Shown here: positions 30,465 to 39,447 of the stretch, piece after piece
How positions within the stretch are numbered: position 1 is the stretch's first letter
Layout of the letters: the number at the start of each line of letters is the position of its first letter
NCBI GenBank assembly: GCA_025061735.1
Contig: JANXAU010000007.1
Coordinates: 1 to 41,407, forward strand
Length of the DNA: 41,407 nucleotides
Direction of reading: 5' to 3'
Source of the DNA: Candidatus Bipolaricaulota bacterium
GTDB taxonomy: Bacteria > Bipolaricaulota > Bipolaricaulia > RBG-16-55-9 > DRXL01
Notes under the pieces: model-generated
What the model saw: the letters and a program-made list of their open reading frames with translations, nothing else
What the model was told of the DNA's origin: nothing
Database searches by the model: none
Made by a program: the position numbers and the translations under genes

Positions 30465-33026
30465 TTAGGCTTTCTTCAACATGCAGCACTGTTTGTATTT
30501 CTTGCCCGATCCGCAGGGGCAAGGGTCGTTACGCCCTACGTGTGGGGCGACCCGTCGTGGCTGCGAGACCTTAGTAGGTTGCTTCTCTTGAGAGTTTCCC
30601 GCAAAGGGGTTCACGTTGTCATGGCGATAGACGAGTCGCTCTCCCGCCGTAGTGGGCAGCGGGCGTCCTGGGGTCTCGGGGGTGACCAAGCGCAGCTGCG
30701 GCTTGATGAGATAGGCGATCACTTGCTCTTCGATGCGGCTTAAAAGTTCTTGGAAGAGCTGGAACGATTCGCGTTTGAATTCTAAGAGGGGGTCACGCCC
30801 GCCGTAGGCTCGCCAGCCGATGGCGTCTTGCAGCTCGTCGAGCGCAAAGAGATGCTGTCGCCAATTCTCGTCGATCAGATTGAGAATCATAAAGCGAGCG
30901 ATCTGGGGAAAGGCCGGGCCGAGACGGGCAGCCTGCGCGCGATAGTTCTTCATCAGAAAATCGAGAATCTTGTTGCGCCACTCGTCGGAAGAGAGGGCGG
31001 CGTTTGGGTCAAACTCGAGCGCAGCGTTTTGGAAGCTGAGCAGCTCTTTGTGCAAGCCCGCCAGATCGGTCTCTTCTCCGGAGAGATAGCGCGCGATCAA
31101 CCGCTCGGTGTAGCTCTCTAGCAATCCAGAGAGATATTCGTCTAGATCTTCTCCTTCGCTCCCTATCAAGAAGCGATTGCGCAGGCTGTAGATCGCTTCG
31201 CGCTGGCGCGCCATGACCTGATCGTACTCCAGCAGGCGCTTGCGAATACCAAAGTAATAGACTTCTACGCGCTTTTGCGCGTTGCGGATGGCCTTGGTGA
31301 GCATGGGGTGCTCGAGGGCTTCGCCCTCGGCCATGCCCTTCTTCACAAACTCGAGCAATTTGTTGTCCCCGAAGAGTCTTATCAGATCGTCTTCGAGGGA
31401 GATATAGAACTGGGAGCTGCCGGGGTCGCCTTGGCGTCCGGCGCGTCCGCGCAGTTGGTCGTCGATCCTGCGGGATTCGTGGCGCTGCGCGCCGATGATG
31501 TGCAAGCCGCCCAGCTCGGCGACCCCCTCGCCCAACTTGATGTCCACGCCGCGCCCGGCCATGTTCGTCGCCACGGTGATCGCGCCCTTCTGGCCCGCGT
31601 CCTTGATGATCTCGGCCTCGCGCTCGTGGTGCTTGGCGTTGAGCACGTTGTGCTTCAAGCCGCGCCGGCTCAAGAGCGCGCTCAGATACTCGGATTTCTC
31701 GATAGACGTCGTGCCGATGAGCACGGGGCGGCCTTGTTGATGGAGTCTGTAAACTTCTTCGACGATCGCGTGGAATTTGGCCTTCTCGGTGGTGAACAAC
31801 CGATCGGGGAGATCCTGGCGGATCATGGGCTTGTGGGTGGGGATGACCACGACGCTCAGGCCGTAGATCTGTTTGAACTCCTCTTCTTCGGTGGCGGCGG
31901 TGCCGGTCATCCCCGCGAGCTTCTTGTAGAGCTTGAAATAGTGCTGCAGGGTGATCGTCGCCAGGGTCTGCTGCTCTTTGCGGATCTCCAGCCCTTCTTT
32001 GGCTTCGATGGCCTGATGCAGCCCGTCGCTCCAGCGGCGGTCGGGCATGAGGCGCCCCGTGAATTCGTCTACGATCACGACCTTGCCGTCTTTGACGATG
32101 TAGTCGTCGTTGCGCTGATAAAGATGGAGCGCGCGCAGGGCGGTCTCCAAGTGACGGACAAGCTCGACGTGTTCGGGAGAGTAGAGATTCTCGATTTTCA
32201 GAATCGCTTCGGCTTTTTTGATGCCGGCCTCGGTCATGTGGACGCGGCGGGCCTTCTCGTCTATCTCGAAGTCTATGTTCTTCTCAAAGCGCGGCGCAAT
32301 CGCGGCAAAGCGCTTGTAGAGCTTCACGGTCTCTGAAGTGCTGCCGGAGATGATGAGCGGGGTGCGGGCTTCGTCAATCAAAATATTGTCAATCTCGTCT
32401 ACGATAGCAAAATCGAGGCCCGTCTGGACGCGCTGCTCCAGAGAGATCACTAAGTTATCGCGCAGGTAGTCAAAGCCGAACTGGGCGTTCGTCCCATAGA
32501 TAATATCGCACTGGTAAGCCGCTTTGCGCTCGGCCAGGGAGCTGCTCTCTTGGAGCAGGCCCACGCGAAGCCCAAGGGCTTCGTAGATGGGTCCCATCCA
32601 CTCGCGGTCGCGCTTGGCCAAGTAGTCATTGACCGTGACGATATGGACTTTCCCCACTAGAGCATTCAGATAAGCGGGCATGGTGGCGACGAGGGTCTTG
32701 CCCTCGCCGGTCTTCATCTCGGCGATCTTGCCCTGATGGATGACCACGCCGCCGATGAGCTGCACATCGAACGGGCGCAGTCCCACCTTGCGCCGCGCCA
32801 CCTCGCGCACGACCGCAAACGCCTCGGGGAGAATATCGTCGAGCGTCTCGCCTTTGGAGAGCCGCTCTTTGAACTCGTCGGTCTTGGCGCGCAATTGCGC
32901 GTCGCTTAGGCTCTGAATTTCCGGCTCTAGAGCATTAATGCGATCAACGATGGGCTGAATCTTCTTCAGCCTTTGAGCGTTGGTCTCTCCGAAGATCCAG
33001 TCTATGGCGTGCTTAATCCAGTCCAT
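30465..33026 (-). CDS. secA: Preprotein translocase ATPase SecA
   Basis: 853 residues. The motor that drives unfolded proteins through SecYEG. Walker A is MKTGEGKTLVAT; Walker B/DEAD region is AIVDEIDNILIDEARTPLIIS; helicase motifs include GTTSIEKSE and RGRAGRQGDPGSSQFYISLED. The C-terminal zinc motif CPCGSGKKYKQCC, which contacts SecB or ribosomes, is intact. The size fits SecA proteins lacking large insertions. The mRNA leader is ~135 bases and includes one copy of a palindromic repeat. Confidence 0.97.
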   Translation of the reverse strand: MDWIKHAIDWIFGETNAQRLKKIQPIVDRINALEPEIQSLSDAQLRAKTDEFKERLSKGETLDDILPEAFAVVREVARRKVGLRPFDVQLIGGVVIHQGKIAEMKTGEGKTLVATMPAYLNALVGKVHIVTVNDYLAKRDREWMGPIYEALGLRVGLLQESSSLAERKAAYQCDIIYGTNAQFGFDYLRDNLVISLEQRVQTGLDFAIVDEIDNILIDEARTPLIISGSTSETVKLYKRFAAIAPRFEKNIDFEIDEKARRVHMTEAGIKKAEAILKIENLYSPEHVELVRHLETALRALHLYQRNDDYIVKDGKVVIVDEFTGRLMPDRRWSDGLHQAIEAKEGLEIRKEQQTLATITLQHYFKLYKKLAGMTGTAATEEEEFKQIYGLSVVVIPTHKPMIRQDLPDRLFTTEKAKFHAIVEEVYRLHQQGRPVLIGTTSIEKSEYLSALLSRRGLKHNVLNAKHHEREAEIIKDAGQKGAITVATNMAGRGVDIKLGEGVAELGGLHIIGAQRHESRRIDDQLRGRAGRQGDPGSSQFYISLEDDLIRLFGDNKLLEFVKKGMAEGEALEHPMLTKAIRNAQKRVEVYYFGIRKRLLEYDQVMARQREAIYSLRNRFLIGSEGEDLDEYLSGLLESYTERLIARYLSGEETDLAGLHKELLSFQNAALEFDPNAALSSDEWRNKILDFLMKNYRAQAARLGPAFPQIARFMILNLIDENWRQHLFALDELQDAIGWRAYGGRDPLLEFKRESFQLFQELLSRIEEQVIAYLIKPQLRLVTPETPGRPLPTTAGERLVYRHDNVNPFAGNSQEKQPTKVSQPRRVAPHVGRNDPCPCGSGKKYKQCCMLKKA

Positions 33027-33057
33027 GCCTCTCCCTTGGCTCGCTCTATCCCTAGAG

Positions 33058-33136
33058 CTGACAGCAGATTCGGGTAACGATTAGGCAGATTCATCCAGAG
33101 AGATCAGCTTAATCTGCTACCGCAATCCGCTGTCAG
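33058..33136. repeat. Palindromic repeat, family 2, copy A (secA leader)
   Basis: The ends are perfect 8-bp inverted repeats, CTGACAGC and GCTGTCAG, and the halves stay similar inward (GATTCGGGTAACG versus GCGGTAGCAGATTAAGCTGA). It would form a long imperfect stem-loop in the secA 5' leader. Confidence 0.8.
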
Positions 33137-33168
33137 ATTATCACCCAATGTCTGCAATGCAGTTTTTT

Positions 33169-33174
33169 ATTATA
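33169..33174 (-). promoter_or_regulatory. -10 box of secA
   Basis: A perfect TATAAT read leftward, flanked on both sides by family 2 repeat sequence. The -35 region lies within the neighbouring repeat and is not recognisable. Confidence 0.5.
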
Positions 33175-33179
33175 CTCTA

Positions 33180-33214
33180 GAATCTGCTTAATCCGCTACT
33201 GAAATCGGCTGTCC
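33180..33214. repeat. Palindromic repeat, family 2, half copy C
   Basis: CTGCTTAATCCGCTACTGAA followed by ATCGGCTGTC is nearly identical to the right half of copy B near 37.5 kb. Like copy B, it lies just after the stop codon of a leftward gene. Confidence 0.7.
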
Positions 33215-33220
33215 GCTCCC

Positions 33221-35458
33221 TCAGCGCGTGCTGCTCAGCAGTTGCTGAAACTGCTGTTCCATCTGCACCAGCCCGCTCGCGATATTCTGCAAGCGTTGCA
33301 GCTCGTCCACGTCGTGAAGGCGCTTGGTCTTCCAGATCTCGTCCAGTCTTTTGAAGATCTCTTCTTTCTTAGCGCGCACGATCCGGAGGCCCTGCTCATA
33401 TTGACTGCGTGCGGCTTCATACTGCCCCAACGAACGGTGCAGTTCGCCGCGCACCAGATACGCCCGCGCATAGTCGGGATGCTCTTGCAAGAACTTGCTG
33501 ATCTCCAGCCAGACGAAGTCGCGCTCGCCCTGCTGCAAGGGGATGAGCACGCGGCGCATGAAGTCGGCTTCGAGCTGTATCAACGGCTCTGGGATCAGCG
33601 AGAGCAACTTCTCCAAGCGCTGCCGCGCACGACCGTACTGCTTCAATTCCATATCCAACATAGCCAACTGAACATACGTGTTCTCAACGGGATAGCCTTT
33701 CAGCGAACGCTCGAGCATCTCTATGGCGCGCTCGAACTGCCGTTGTTCGGCATAGATCAGCCCCAGATAGTAAAGGGCTTTGCCGGGGGTGAAATCGAGA
33801 GCGACGCTCTGCTCGAGAGCGCTCTGGGCTAGCGCATATTTTCTCTCTTTAAATGCGATCTCTGCGGTATCCAAATAGAGATCGGCGATCCAGTCGCGCA
33901 CCGCAAAGACCGTCACTACGAATGCCAGTGTCACGGCACTAGCGCTGACGAGAAGACGAAGATTCTTCTTGGAGAGTGTTACGATCGGTTCGGGAGAGAG
34001 CAACGGGCGCGCGTGCACGAGCGCGATGAAGAGCACGAGATTCATCTCCGAAGCCGGCAGATGCAAGGGAAAACTGAAGAACGCTTCGGCCATCAGCGCG
34101 ACGCCGCCGGCGCTGAGGGCTAAGACCCACAACCGACGCTCCGGTTCTGCTGAAGAGTGCAGAAATCTCCACGCTCCCGAAATTAAAACCGCCAAGAAGA
34201 ACCCGATAGCGATCAAGCCCACCATCCCCAGCTCTGCAGCCAACTGCACGTAGTCGTTATGGGCTTGGATCGCTCTGGGCATGTAGAAGTTATAAAACTC
34301 CCCACGTGGGGTCTCTTTGAAGCGCGCCTTGTATTCGAGAAACTCTAACTTATAGTCTCCTAGACCAACGCCGATGAACGGATGCGCCCGTAGCATCTCA
34401 TAGCCGATCCACCAATTCCATGCCCGGATCCAGCCCGAGTTCTCTTCCCATACACGCTGAACCCATTGGGCGAGCTGCTCTAGGGGACTTGGGGGTTGGA
34501 GTGGCGCGGCTTGAAGCAAGAGCGAGTTGAGCGGTCCCGGCGGCGCTTGCAGCCAGACCGTCAGTCCCAAGAGCACGATCAGCGCCAACGCCCAGCGACG
34601 TTGACCATGTAATGCCTCTCCCAAGCGAAAGAGCAGAATCCCAACGAGAAAGACCAGCCCCGCTAAGAGAGCTGCTCCCCACGCGGCCACCGAGTTTGCC
34701 GCCACCAGAGCCGCGGTGATCAAGACCAAGCACAGCAATAAGACTAAACGCGCCCAGAGGCTGCGCACGCGCAAGAAGAGCCAACAGCCGGGGATGAGCA
34801 GGTGCGCGAGAAACCCCGCCAGATAGTTGGGATTCCCAAATGTCGAAATCATGGCTAGACTGCCGTTCTTGAAACCGGGCGTTCCCTTCAACCATGTCAA
34901 AGACTCGTGAAGATAGCCTACTCCGTAATACTGAAGCAGCCCATAGGCGCTGGCGATCGTTGCTGATAAGATCAACGCTCCCAGAATAATTTTGAGATCG
35001 CGCTCGTCTTCGACGGTGTTGGCGATCATCAGCCCGAACAGCCCAAAATAGAGAAGCCCGATCAAGCTCTCTAGCCCTAGGGCCAAATTCTCAGAATTTA
35101 TCAGCGAGAGCGCCGCTGCCCCGAATACTCCCAACGCCGGCCACGCCAGCCGCGTCAGCCCCACTCTAAACTGCGCGCTCACCAACAGCTCTATAGCCCA
35201 TATTATCAATAAGAGCGAGACACTTACATAGAATAAGATGCTCTTGGTGTAGCCGTATTCTGTGTTGGGGAGATAGATCACCAACGGGATGGCGAAGACC
35301 ACCAAGACGGCCAACCAGAAGCGCAGGCGTGTCAGAGAGAGAGAGGGGAGTCTGTTCTGGAGCCAGCTTCGCACCCACAGCCAACTTGCGGCTGCCCTCT
35401 CCCGGAGAGAGAGAGGACGGGGACGAGCTATGGGTTTGCGCTTCTTCAGCTTCGGCAT
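33221..35458 (-). CDS. O-antigen ligase/polymerase-like membrane protein with C-terminal TPRs
   Basis: 745 residues. About a dozen hydrophobic helices cover residues ~45-510 (FWLAVLVVFAIPLVIYL; LVLLLCLVLITAALVAA). The Wzy/WaaL-type region includes HPFIGVGLGDYKLEF and IQAHNDYVQLAAELG in the large extracytoplasmic loop. TPR repeats follow from ~530 (GKALYYLGLIYAEQRQFERA; ARAYLVRGELHRSLGQYEAA). Such proteins ligate or polymerise surface glycans, sometimes glycosylating proteins. Residues ~12-22 (ARPRPLSLRER) come from a family 1 repeat, so the N-terminus may be partly repeat-derived. The ATG lies two bases after the stop of the PAPS-reductase-family gene. Confidence 0.85.
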   Translation of the reverse strand: MPKLKKRKPIARPRPLSLRERAAASWLWVRSWLQNRLPSLSLTRLRFWLAVLVVFAIPLVIYLPNTEYGYTKSILFYVSVSLLLIIWAIELLVSAQFRVGLTRLAWPALGVFGAAALSLINSENLALGLESLIGLLYFGLFGLMIANTVEDERDLKIILGALILSATIASAYGLLQYYGVGYLHESLTWLKGTPGFKNGSLAMISTFGNPNYLAGFLAHLLIPGCWLFLRVRSLWARLVLLLCLVLITAALVAANSVAAWGAALLAGLVFLVGILLFRLGEALHGQRRWALALIVLLGLTVWLQAPPGPLNSLLLQAAPLQPPSPLEQLAQWVQRVWEENSGWIRAWNWWIGYEMLRAHPFIGVGLGDYKLEFLEYKARFKETPRGEFYNFYMPRAIQAHNDYVQLAAELGMVGLIAIGFFLAVLISGAWRFLHSSAEPERRLWVLALSAGGVALMAEAFFSFPLHLPASEMNLVLFIALVHARPLLSPEPIVTLSKKNLRLLVSASAVTLAFVVTVFAVRDWIADLYLDTAEIAFKERKYALAQSALEQSVALDFTPGKALYYLGLIYAEQRQFERAIEMLERSLKGYPVENTYVQLAMLDMELKQYGRARQRLEKLLSLIPEPLIQLEADFMRRVLIPLQQGERDFVWLEISKFLQEHPDYARAYLVRGELHRSLGQYEAARSQYEQGLRIVRAKKEEIFKRLDEIWKTKRLHDVDELQRLQNIASGLVQMEQQFQQLLSSTR
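35395..35423. repeat. Palindromic repeat, family 1, in the 5' end of the O-antigen-ligase gene
   Basis: CCCTCTCCCGGAGAGAGAGA then GGACGGGG, a diverged hairpin copy. It is translated as RPRPLSLRERA, an amino-acid pattern typical of translated repeats of this kind. Confidence 0.6.
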
Positions 35459-35460
35459 CG

Positions 35461-36150
35461 CTAGAAATATCCCAAGGCGCGCAGGCGCTCCATCATGCCC
35501 TCTTTGTCGGTGCCGCGCCCGCCGCGCTCCGGACCGGCGCTATCGCTCATGGGCTTGGTGCAGGGCAGACAGCCCAGACTGCGATAGCCTCGGTCGTAAA
35601 GCACACAATACGGCAGCTTGTATTTCTCGATATAGTCCCAGATATCGCCTTCACGAAAGTGCAAGATGGGATGGACTCTTATGTGATCAGGGCGCGGCGA
35701 GAAGTAGCTCTCTTGAGATCGTGCCGGGTGTTCGTCCCAGCGCACCCCGGTAATCAGAGCGCGCCACCGATATTTCTGAATCGCTTGATTGAGCGCTTCG
35801 GTCTTCAATCGTGTGGTGCAGAAGAGACAGAATTTCGGGTCGTCTGTAGGGGGCGCTTCGGCTAGCGCTTCACGGTTCTGATGCACAACAAGCTGCAAGC
35901 CCCACTCGCGCGCCAATCTATCCCGATATTCGTAGATTTCGGGGAAATCTACGGTGGTGTCCACGTGCAGCACGGGGAGAGCGATCTTGCCGTTGCTGGC
36001 GCGGCGCAGCAGATCAAGCGCCACGAGAGAGTCCTTGCCCCCGGTAAACGCAATGGCGATTTCATTCGGAGCGAACTGCTTCAACGCCGCCTGCAAGACT
36101 TCTAGGCTCTTGGCTTCGCGCTGTTCCAACGTCCAATGATCTGTGTTCAT
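35461..36150 (-). CDS. PAPS reductase/ATP-sulfurylase (CysH/CysD) family protein
   Basis: A 229-residue adenine-nucleotide alpha-hydrolase. The PP-loop is AFTGGKDSLVALDLL; HVDTTVDFPEIYEYRD follows as in CysD/CysH. Cysteine pairs occur in KFCLFCTTRLK and SLGCLPCTKP, suggesting a metal or Fe-S site. The C-terminus (RGTDKEGMMERLRALGYF) is CysD-like. Roles in sulfate activation, PAPS/APS reduction or tRNA/cofactor sulfuration are all possible. No cysN or other assimilation genes are adjacent. TGGAGGT lies six bases before the ATG. It is followed two bases later by the O-antigen-ligase gene. Confidence 0.82.
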   Translation of the reverse strand: MNTDHWTLEQREAKSLEVLQAALKQFAPNEIAIAFTGGKDSLVALDLLRRASNGKIALPVLHVDTTVDFPEIYEYRDRLAREWGLQLVVHQNREALAEAPPTDDPKFCLFCTTRLKTEALNQAIQKYRWRALITGVRWDEHPARSQESYFSPRPDHIRVHPILHFREGDIWDYIEKYKLPYCVLYDRGYRSLGCLPCTKPMSDSAGPERGGRGTDKEGMMERLRALGYF

Positions 36151-36215
36151 TGAGAACCTCCAATATATTTCTGCTCAGCGTGAAATCATAGAGGTTCTCT
36201 GCGCGCTCTTCAACC

Positions 36216-37418
36216 TCATACGAGAAGCATCCTCAAGTACTGAGTAACTCCGAGAGGGAGCGCGGGCCAGATGTGCTTCCATAAGCGCGGACGTTTGATC
36301 AGCTCTTGGGCGATCTTGCTGGGATAGTCAATGTCGCCGTAGTGCTCTACCAGGGCGCGCAATTCCGGCTCGCGCAAGAGCTTCAAGAGCTGAGTGAGCT
36401 GTGCATCGGAGAGTTGCGTTAAGATCTGTTGCGCGTGGAAGCCCAGCGTCAGCTCGCGCTCCAGCTTGGCACGCCAGCGGACTTCGTACTCGCGCAGCGC
36501 TCTGGCGGTTGAATCTCCTTGCAGAGCGGCCTTGGCGGCGACCTCCCCGGCGATCTTTCCGCAGAGCATCCCCGTATAGATTCCGCCTCCGCTGGTGGGC
36601 TTCGCTTGCCCTGCGGCATCGCCGACGAGCACGACCCCATCGGCAACGGTGCGTTCCGGCAGCCCAATGGGGATCATCCCCGATTGGTAGCAGAGAATCT
36701 CGCCACCAGCGCAGCGCTCGGCTCGCAGATGCTCAAAGCTCTCTTTAGCTTGGTGCAGACGCTCCGTAGCTAATCCCACGCGAGCCGAGCCATCTCGTTC
36801 GGGGACGGCCCACGCAAAGAATCCCCCCGTCCAGCGCTCTCCAAAGAATACTTCGACAAAGTCTGGGCGCGGGGCAGTGTACTGAACAATCGCTTGCAAG
36901 CCCAACAAGCGCTTCTTGGGCGGGGGAAGCTCGGCCTGGCGCGCAACCAGACCGTGCGCCCCATCGGCGCCCACGACCACCCGCGCGCGCAGCTTCTCTT
37001 TAAGACCATCGCGAGATTCTACCCAGAGAGTTCTGTGATCGTTCTTGTACGCTTCCAAAGAGACCGCGCGCACACCCGTGCGGACCTCTACGCCCGTTTG
37101 TTTCGCCCTTTCGACGAGCGCTTGATCAAACCGATCGCGGTCGATCACATAAGCTCTGACGCGCTCTCCCCCAAGATCTATAAAAGAGCCGTCGGGGGCA
37201 TGAGCGCGGACCCCGGTGATCTCCCGCACGATGAGGGATTTCGGCAGCCGCGCGAGCCGCCAACCGCGAATGCTTAACAGCCCAGTGCACTGGATGGGTC
37301 GTCCGATCTGCGTGTGCTCTTCGAGCAAGAGCACCTTCGCGCCATGGCGAGCAGCAACGGTTGCCGCCGTCGCGCCCGCGGGGCCTGCCCCAACGACGAT
37401 CACGTCGTAGAGATTCAT
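36216..37418 (-). CDS. Geranylgeranyl reductase family flavoprotein
   Basis: A 400-residue FAD-dependent oxidoreductase. The dinucleotide-binding motif is VIVVGAGPAGATAATVAARH; the family signatures IQCTGLLS and VLVGDAAGQAKPTSGGGIYTG are present, with GADGAHGLVARQ between them. Relatives saturate isoprenoid chains: chlorophyll side chains, archaeal ether lipids, or menaquinone tails. In a bacterium the likely substrate is a polyprenyl quinone or an isoprenoid lipid; no neighbour decides it. No clear Shine-Dalgarno is seen, and a family 2 palindrome sits immediately upstream. Confidence 0.85.
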   Translation of the reverse strand: MNLYDVIVVGAGPAGATAATVAARHGAKVLLLEEHTQIGRPIQCTGLLSIRGWRLARLPKSLIVREITGVRAHAPDGSFIDLGGERVRAYVIDRDRFDQALVERAKQTGVEVRTGVRAVSLEAYKNDHRTLWVESRDGLKEKLRARVVVGADGAHGLVARQAELPPPKKRLLGLQAIVQYTAPRPDFVEVFFGERWTGGFFAWAVPERDGSARVGLATERLHQAKESFEHLRAERCAGGEILCYQSGMIPIGLPERTVADGVVLVGDAAGQAKPTSGGGIYTGMLCGKIAGEVAAKAALQGDSTARALREYEVRWRAKLERELTLGFHAQQILTQLSDAQLTQLLKLLREPELRALVEHYGDIDYPSKIAQELIKRPRLWKHIWPALPLGVTQYLRMLLV

Positions 37419-37425
37419 AGAGAAA

Positions 37426-37503
37426 GCTGATAACGGATTCGGGTAACGGATTAAACTGATTTTGAGTAATCAGCTTAATCCGCCACTGAAATCTGCTGTC
37501 AGC
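37426..37503. repeat. Palindromic repeat, family 2, copy B
   Basis: GGATTAAACTGATT and AATCAGCTTAATCC form a 14-base stem with one mismatch around TTGAGT. The ends read GCTGATAACGGATTCGGGTA and AATCTGCTGTCAGC. It fills the gap between the metzincin stop codon and the geranylgeranyl reductase start. Confidence 0.8.
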
Positions 37504-39396
37504 TCAGCGCATGAGCAAGACCAAGATTACGTCCTCACCCTGGTCAAGCGCTTGGAGGGCCTTTCCAACAATAGCCCCCTCGCACCGGTTGAGACTCTCA
37601 CAGCGCATGGCATACCCCATCTTGGACGCGCTCGTCAGCAAGTCCCCAGGACGGATCGGCCCGCCCTCGGTCGTCGCCTTCACAGGGACCCGCCCTAACA
37701 ACGCCAGCAGCGCTCGCCCTTCGGGCTGCCCCCGCGCCCCCAAGATCACCCCCGGCACCGAGGAGACCACGCCCGCCACGAAGGTGCTATAAGGGCCACG
37801 CGCCTTGCGATAGTGCCCCGGACGGGAGGGGTCCAGCTCGAGGACGTCGCCGGGGGAGACCTCTTCGGAGACGCGCACGTACTCGGCCACGTCAGCCCCG
37901 CCCGCGTTGAAGCTCCCATCGGCACAGACGTTCCCCGTCGCGCGCTCCACCCGAAAGAGCGCCCCTGTGTTGCCACACGACAGCGGGTTTCCATACGTGA
38001 TCGTCACGCTGAACCCCGTCGCCGTGAGCGCGTTCACTTGGACCCGGATGTTGTTGGCAGCGTCAAGGAAGGTTTCGCCGGGCAGCCAGCGGGCACCCGC
38101 GTCGTCGGGATCGCAGTTGGAATCGGCTCCATCGCAGTCGCCATCCAAGTCGCCGTCGGCATCTACAACCCAAGCGTCGCTGGAGCGCGCAGCATCCACG
38201 TGATGAATGATGATCGCCTCGCCGGGGAGGTTGCCGTCATAGCCCGTCAACCGTCGCGCTTCGACGGTGTAGAACTGCGACGAATTGGGGATGGGAATCC
38301 GGGCCATCAGATAGCTAGTGCCGGAGAGGGGCTGATGCAAGCGCTCGATCTCGATCGTCGTGACGGTGTTGAGCGCGGGCACGAAGATTCTGGAACTGGG
38401 AATCCAAGGGGCCAGAACCCCCAGATGGTACGAGATCGTGCCTTGGCCGACGCATCCGTAGGTCGGATGATAGGGGGGACAGTTTCCCCACAGATCGCTC
38501 ATGACGTCCCAGCGAGAGTCATAAGTTGCCCCATAGGGGCCTGACGAGTGAGGCCAGCCCCAGCCGTGCCCCATCTCATGCGCGAGGACGCCCTGATTGT
38601 TGTAGCCCCACGGCGGCTCCCACGTGACTCGATAATTTTTGGTCACGCCGTCGAGCGTGGCGGTGCGGCTGCCGCCCCAGGCGCAGTTGCACGGGCCTTC
38701 CAACGTCTCATTGAACATGAGATTGATCCCGACGAAGTTGGGAAAATAGACATCGGCGTCGTGGATCGCGGTGCAGTCGTTGAAGAGTGCCGTGAGATTG
38801 ATGCTGGTGCCGGTCATGTAGTGCGAGCGGGGGTGGGGAAGGGTCTTCCAATTGCGGGAGGCGCTGCCCGTGAGATTGATGGTGTTATACGAGACTTGGC
38901 GCCAGTAGTGATCCAACTGGGGATACGCATTCCCCATCAAGCCTTCGAAGTACGACAACGGTTGGGGTTCGGCAGGGATGTCTGAGAACTTACAGAGCAG
39001 GTTGACCCAAGGTTGAGCCCCAGTCAGTTGGGGTTCGGGCTGTCCGATCTGTTCTAAGGCGATGCTCTGGACGCGAAGGGGGCCAGGGGCGGCAGCGGGG
39101 AGGGCATCGGTGGTGATCTTGACGCGTTGGCGGTTGAGCGCCAAGACGCCTCCGAAGGGCACAAAGAGCTTTGGATCTATCAAGAGCCGATAAGAGTCCC
39201 CTTGGTCGGTGTCGAGCCAGTACTGCTCGCCTTGGAGGCCCGATCCCGGCGGCCCGTCGTACCAGAGAATATGAAACCAACCGACAACGACGTTGGGCTG
39301 GGCGGTAGCTGGACGCAGCGCCATCCACCAGGGGGCGAGCATACTACAGACGAGCAGAATTGCAAGCCAGCGGCTTAGACGAAGATAGCGTCTCAC
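37504..39396 (-). CDS. Secreted metzincin-type metalloprotease
   Basis: 630 residues. A signal peptide (WLAILLVCSMLAPWWMALRP, ending ATAQ) leads into an exported protein. The zinc motif HEMGHGWGWPH (~residue 273) is a full metzincin HEXXHXXGXXH. Calcium-type aspartate-rich loops (DADGDLDGDCDGADSNCDPD) occur near residue 430. The last ~130 residues are a separate module (ADVAEYVRVSEEVSPGDVLE; VPVKATTEGGPIRPGDLLTS) found at the ends of various large bacterial surface and tail-like proteins. The start is GTG, with AAGGAGG five bases upstream. Substrate unknown. Confidence 0.82.
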   Translation of the reverse strand: MRRYLRLSRWLAILLVCSMLAPWWMALRPATAQPNVVVGWFHILWYDGPPGSGLQGEQYWLDTDQGDSYRLLIDPKLFVPFGGVLALNRQRVKITTDALPAAAPGPLRVQSIALEQIGQPEPQLTGAQPWVNLLCKFSDIPAEPQPLSYFEGLMGNAYPQLDHYWRQVSYNTINLTGSASRNWKTLPHPRSHYMTGTSINLTALFNDCTAIHDADVYFPNFVGINLMFNETLEGPCNCAWGGSRTATLDGVTKNYRVTWEPPWGYNNQGVLAHEMGHGWGWPHSSGPYGATYDSRWDVMSDLWGNCPPYHPTYGCVGQGTISYHLGVLAPWIPSSRIFVPALNTVTTIEIERLHQPLSGTSYLMARIPIPNSSQFYTVEARRLTGYDGNLPGEAIIIHHVDAARSSDAWVVDADGDLDGDCDGADSNCDPDDAGARWLPGETFLDAANNIRVQVNALTATGFSVTITYGNPLSCGNTGALFRVERATGNVCADGSFNAGGADVAEYVRVSEEVSPGDVLELDPSRPGHYRKARGPYSTFVAGVVSSVPGVILGARGQPEGRALLALLGRVPVKATTEGGPIRPGDLLTSASKMGYAMRCESLNRCEGAIVGKALQALDQGEDVILVLLMR

Positions 39397-39447
39397 GATG
39401 GCCTCCTTGAGCCTCTCACGGCTTCTATCGAGATCCGCCGTCAGCCG

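Noticed and set aside
31275-32336. 353-residue plus-strand ORF
   Set aside because: It lies fully antisense within secA, has no ribosome site or recognisable domain, and has shadow-type composition.
33058-33214. Possible CRISPR array or tandem repeat near secA
   Set aside because: The repeats are palindromic, irregularly spaced and lack uniform spacers; no cas genes are present.
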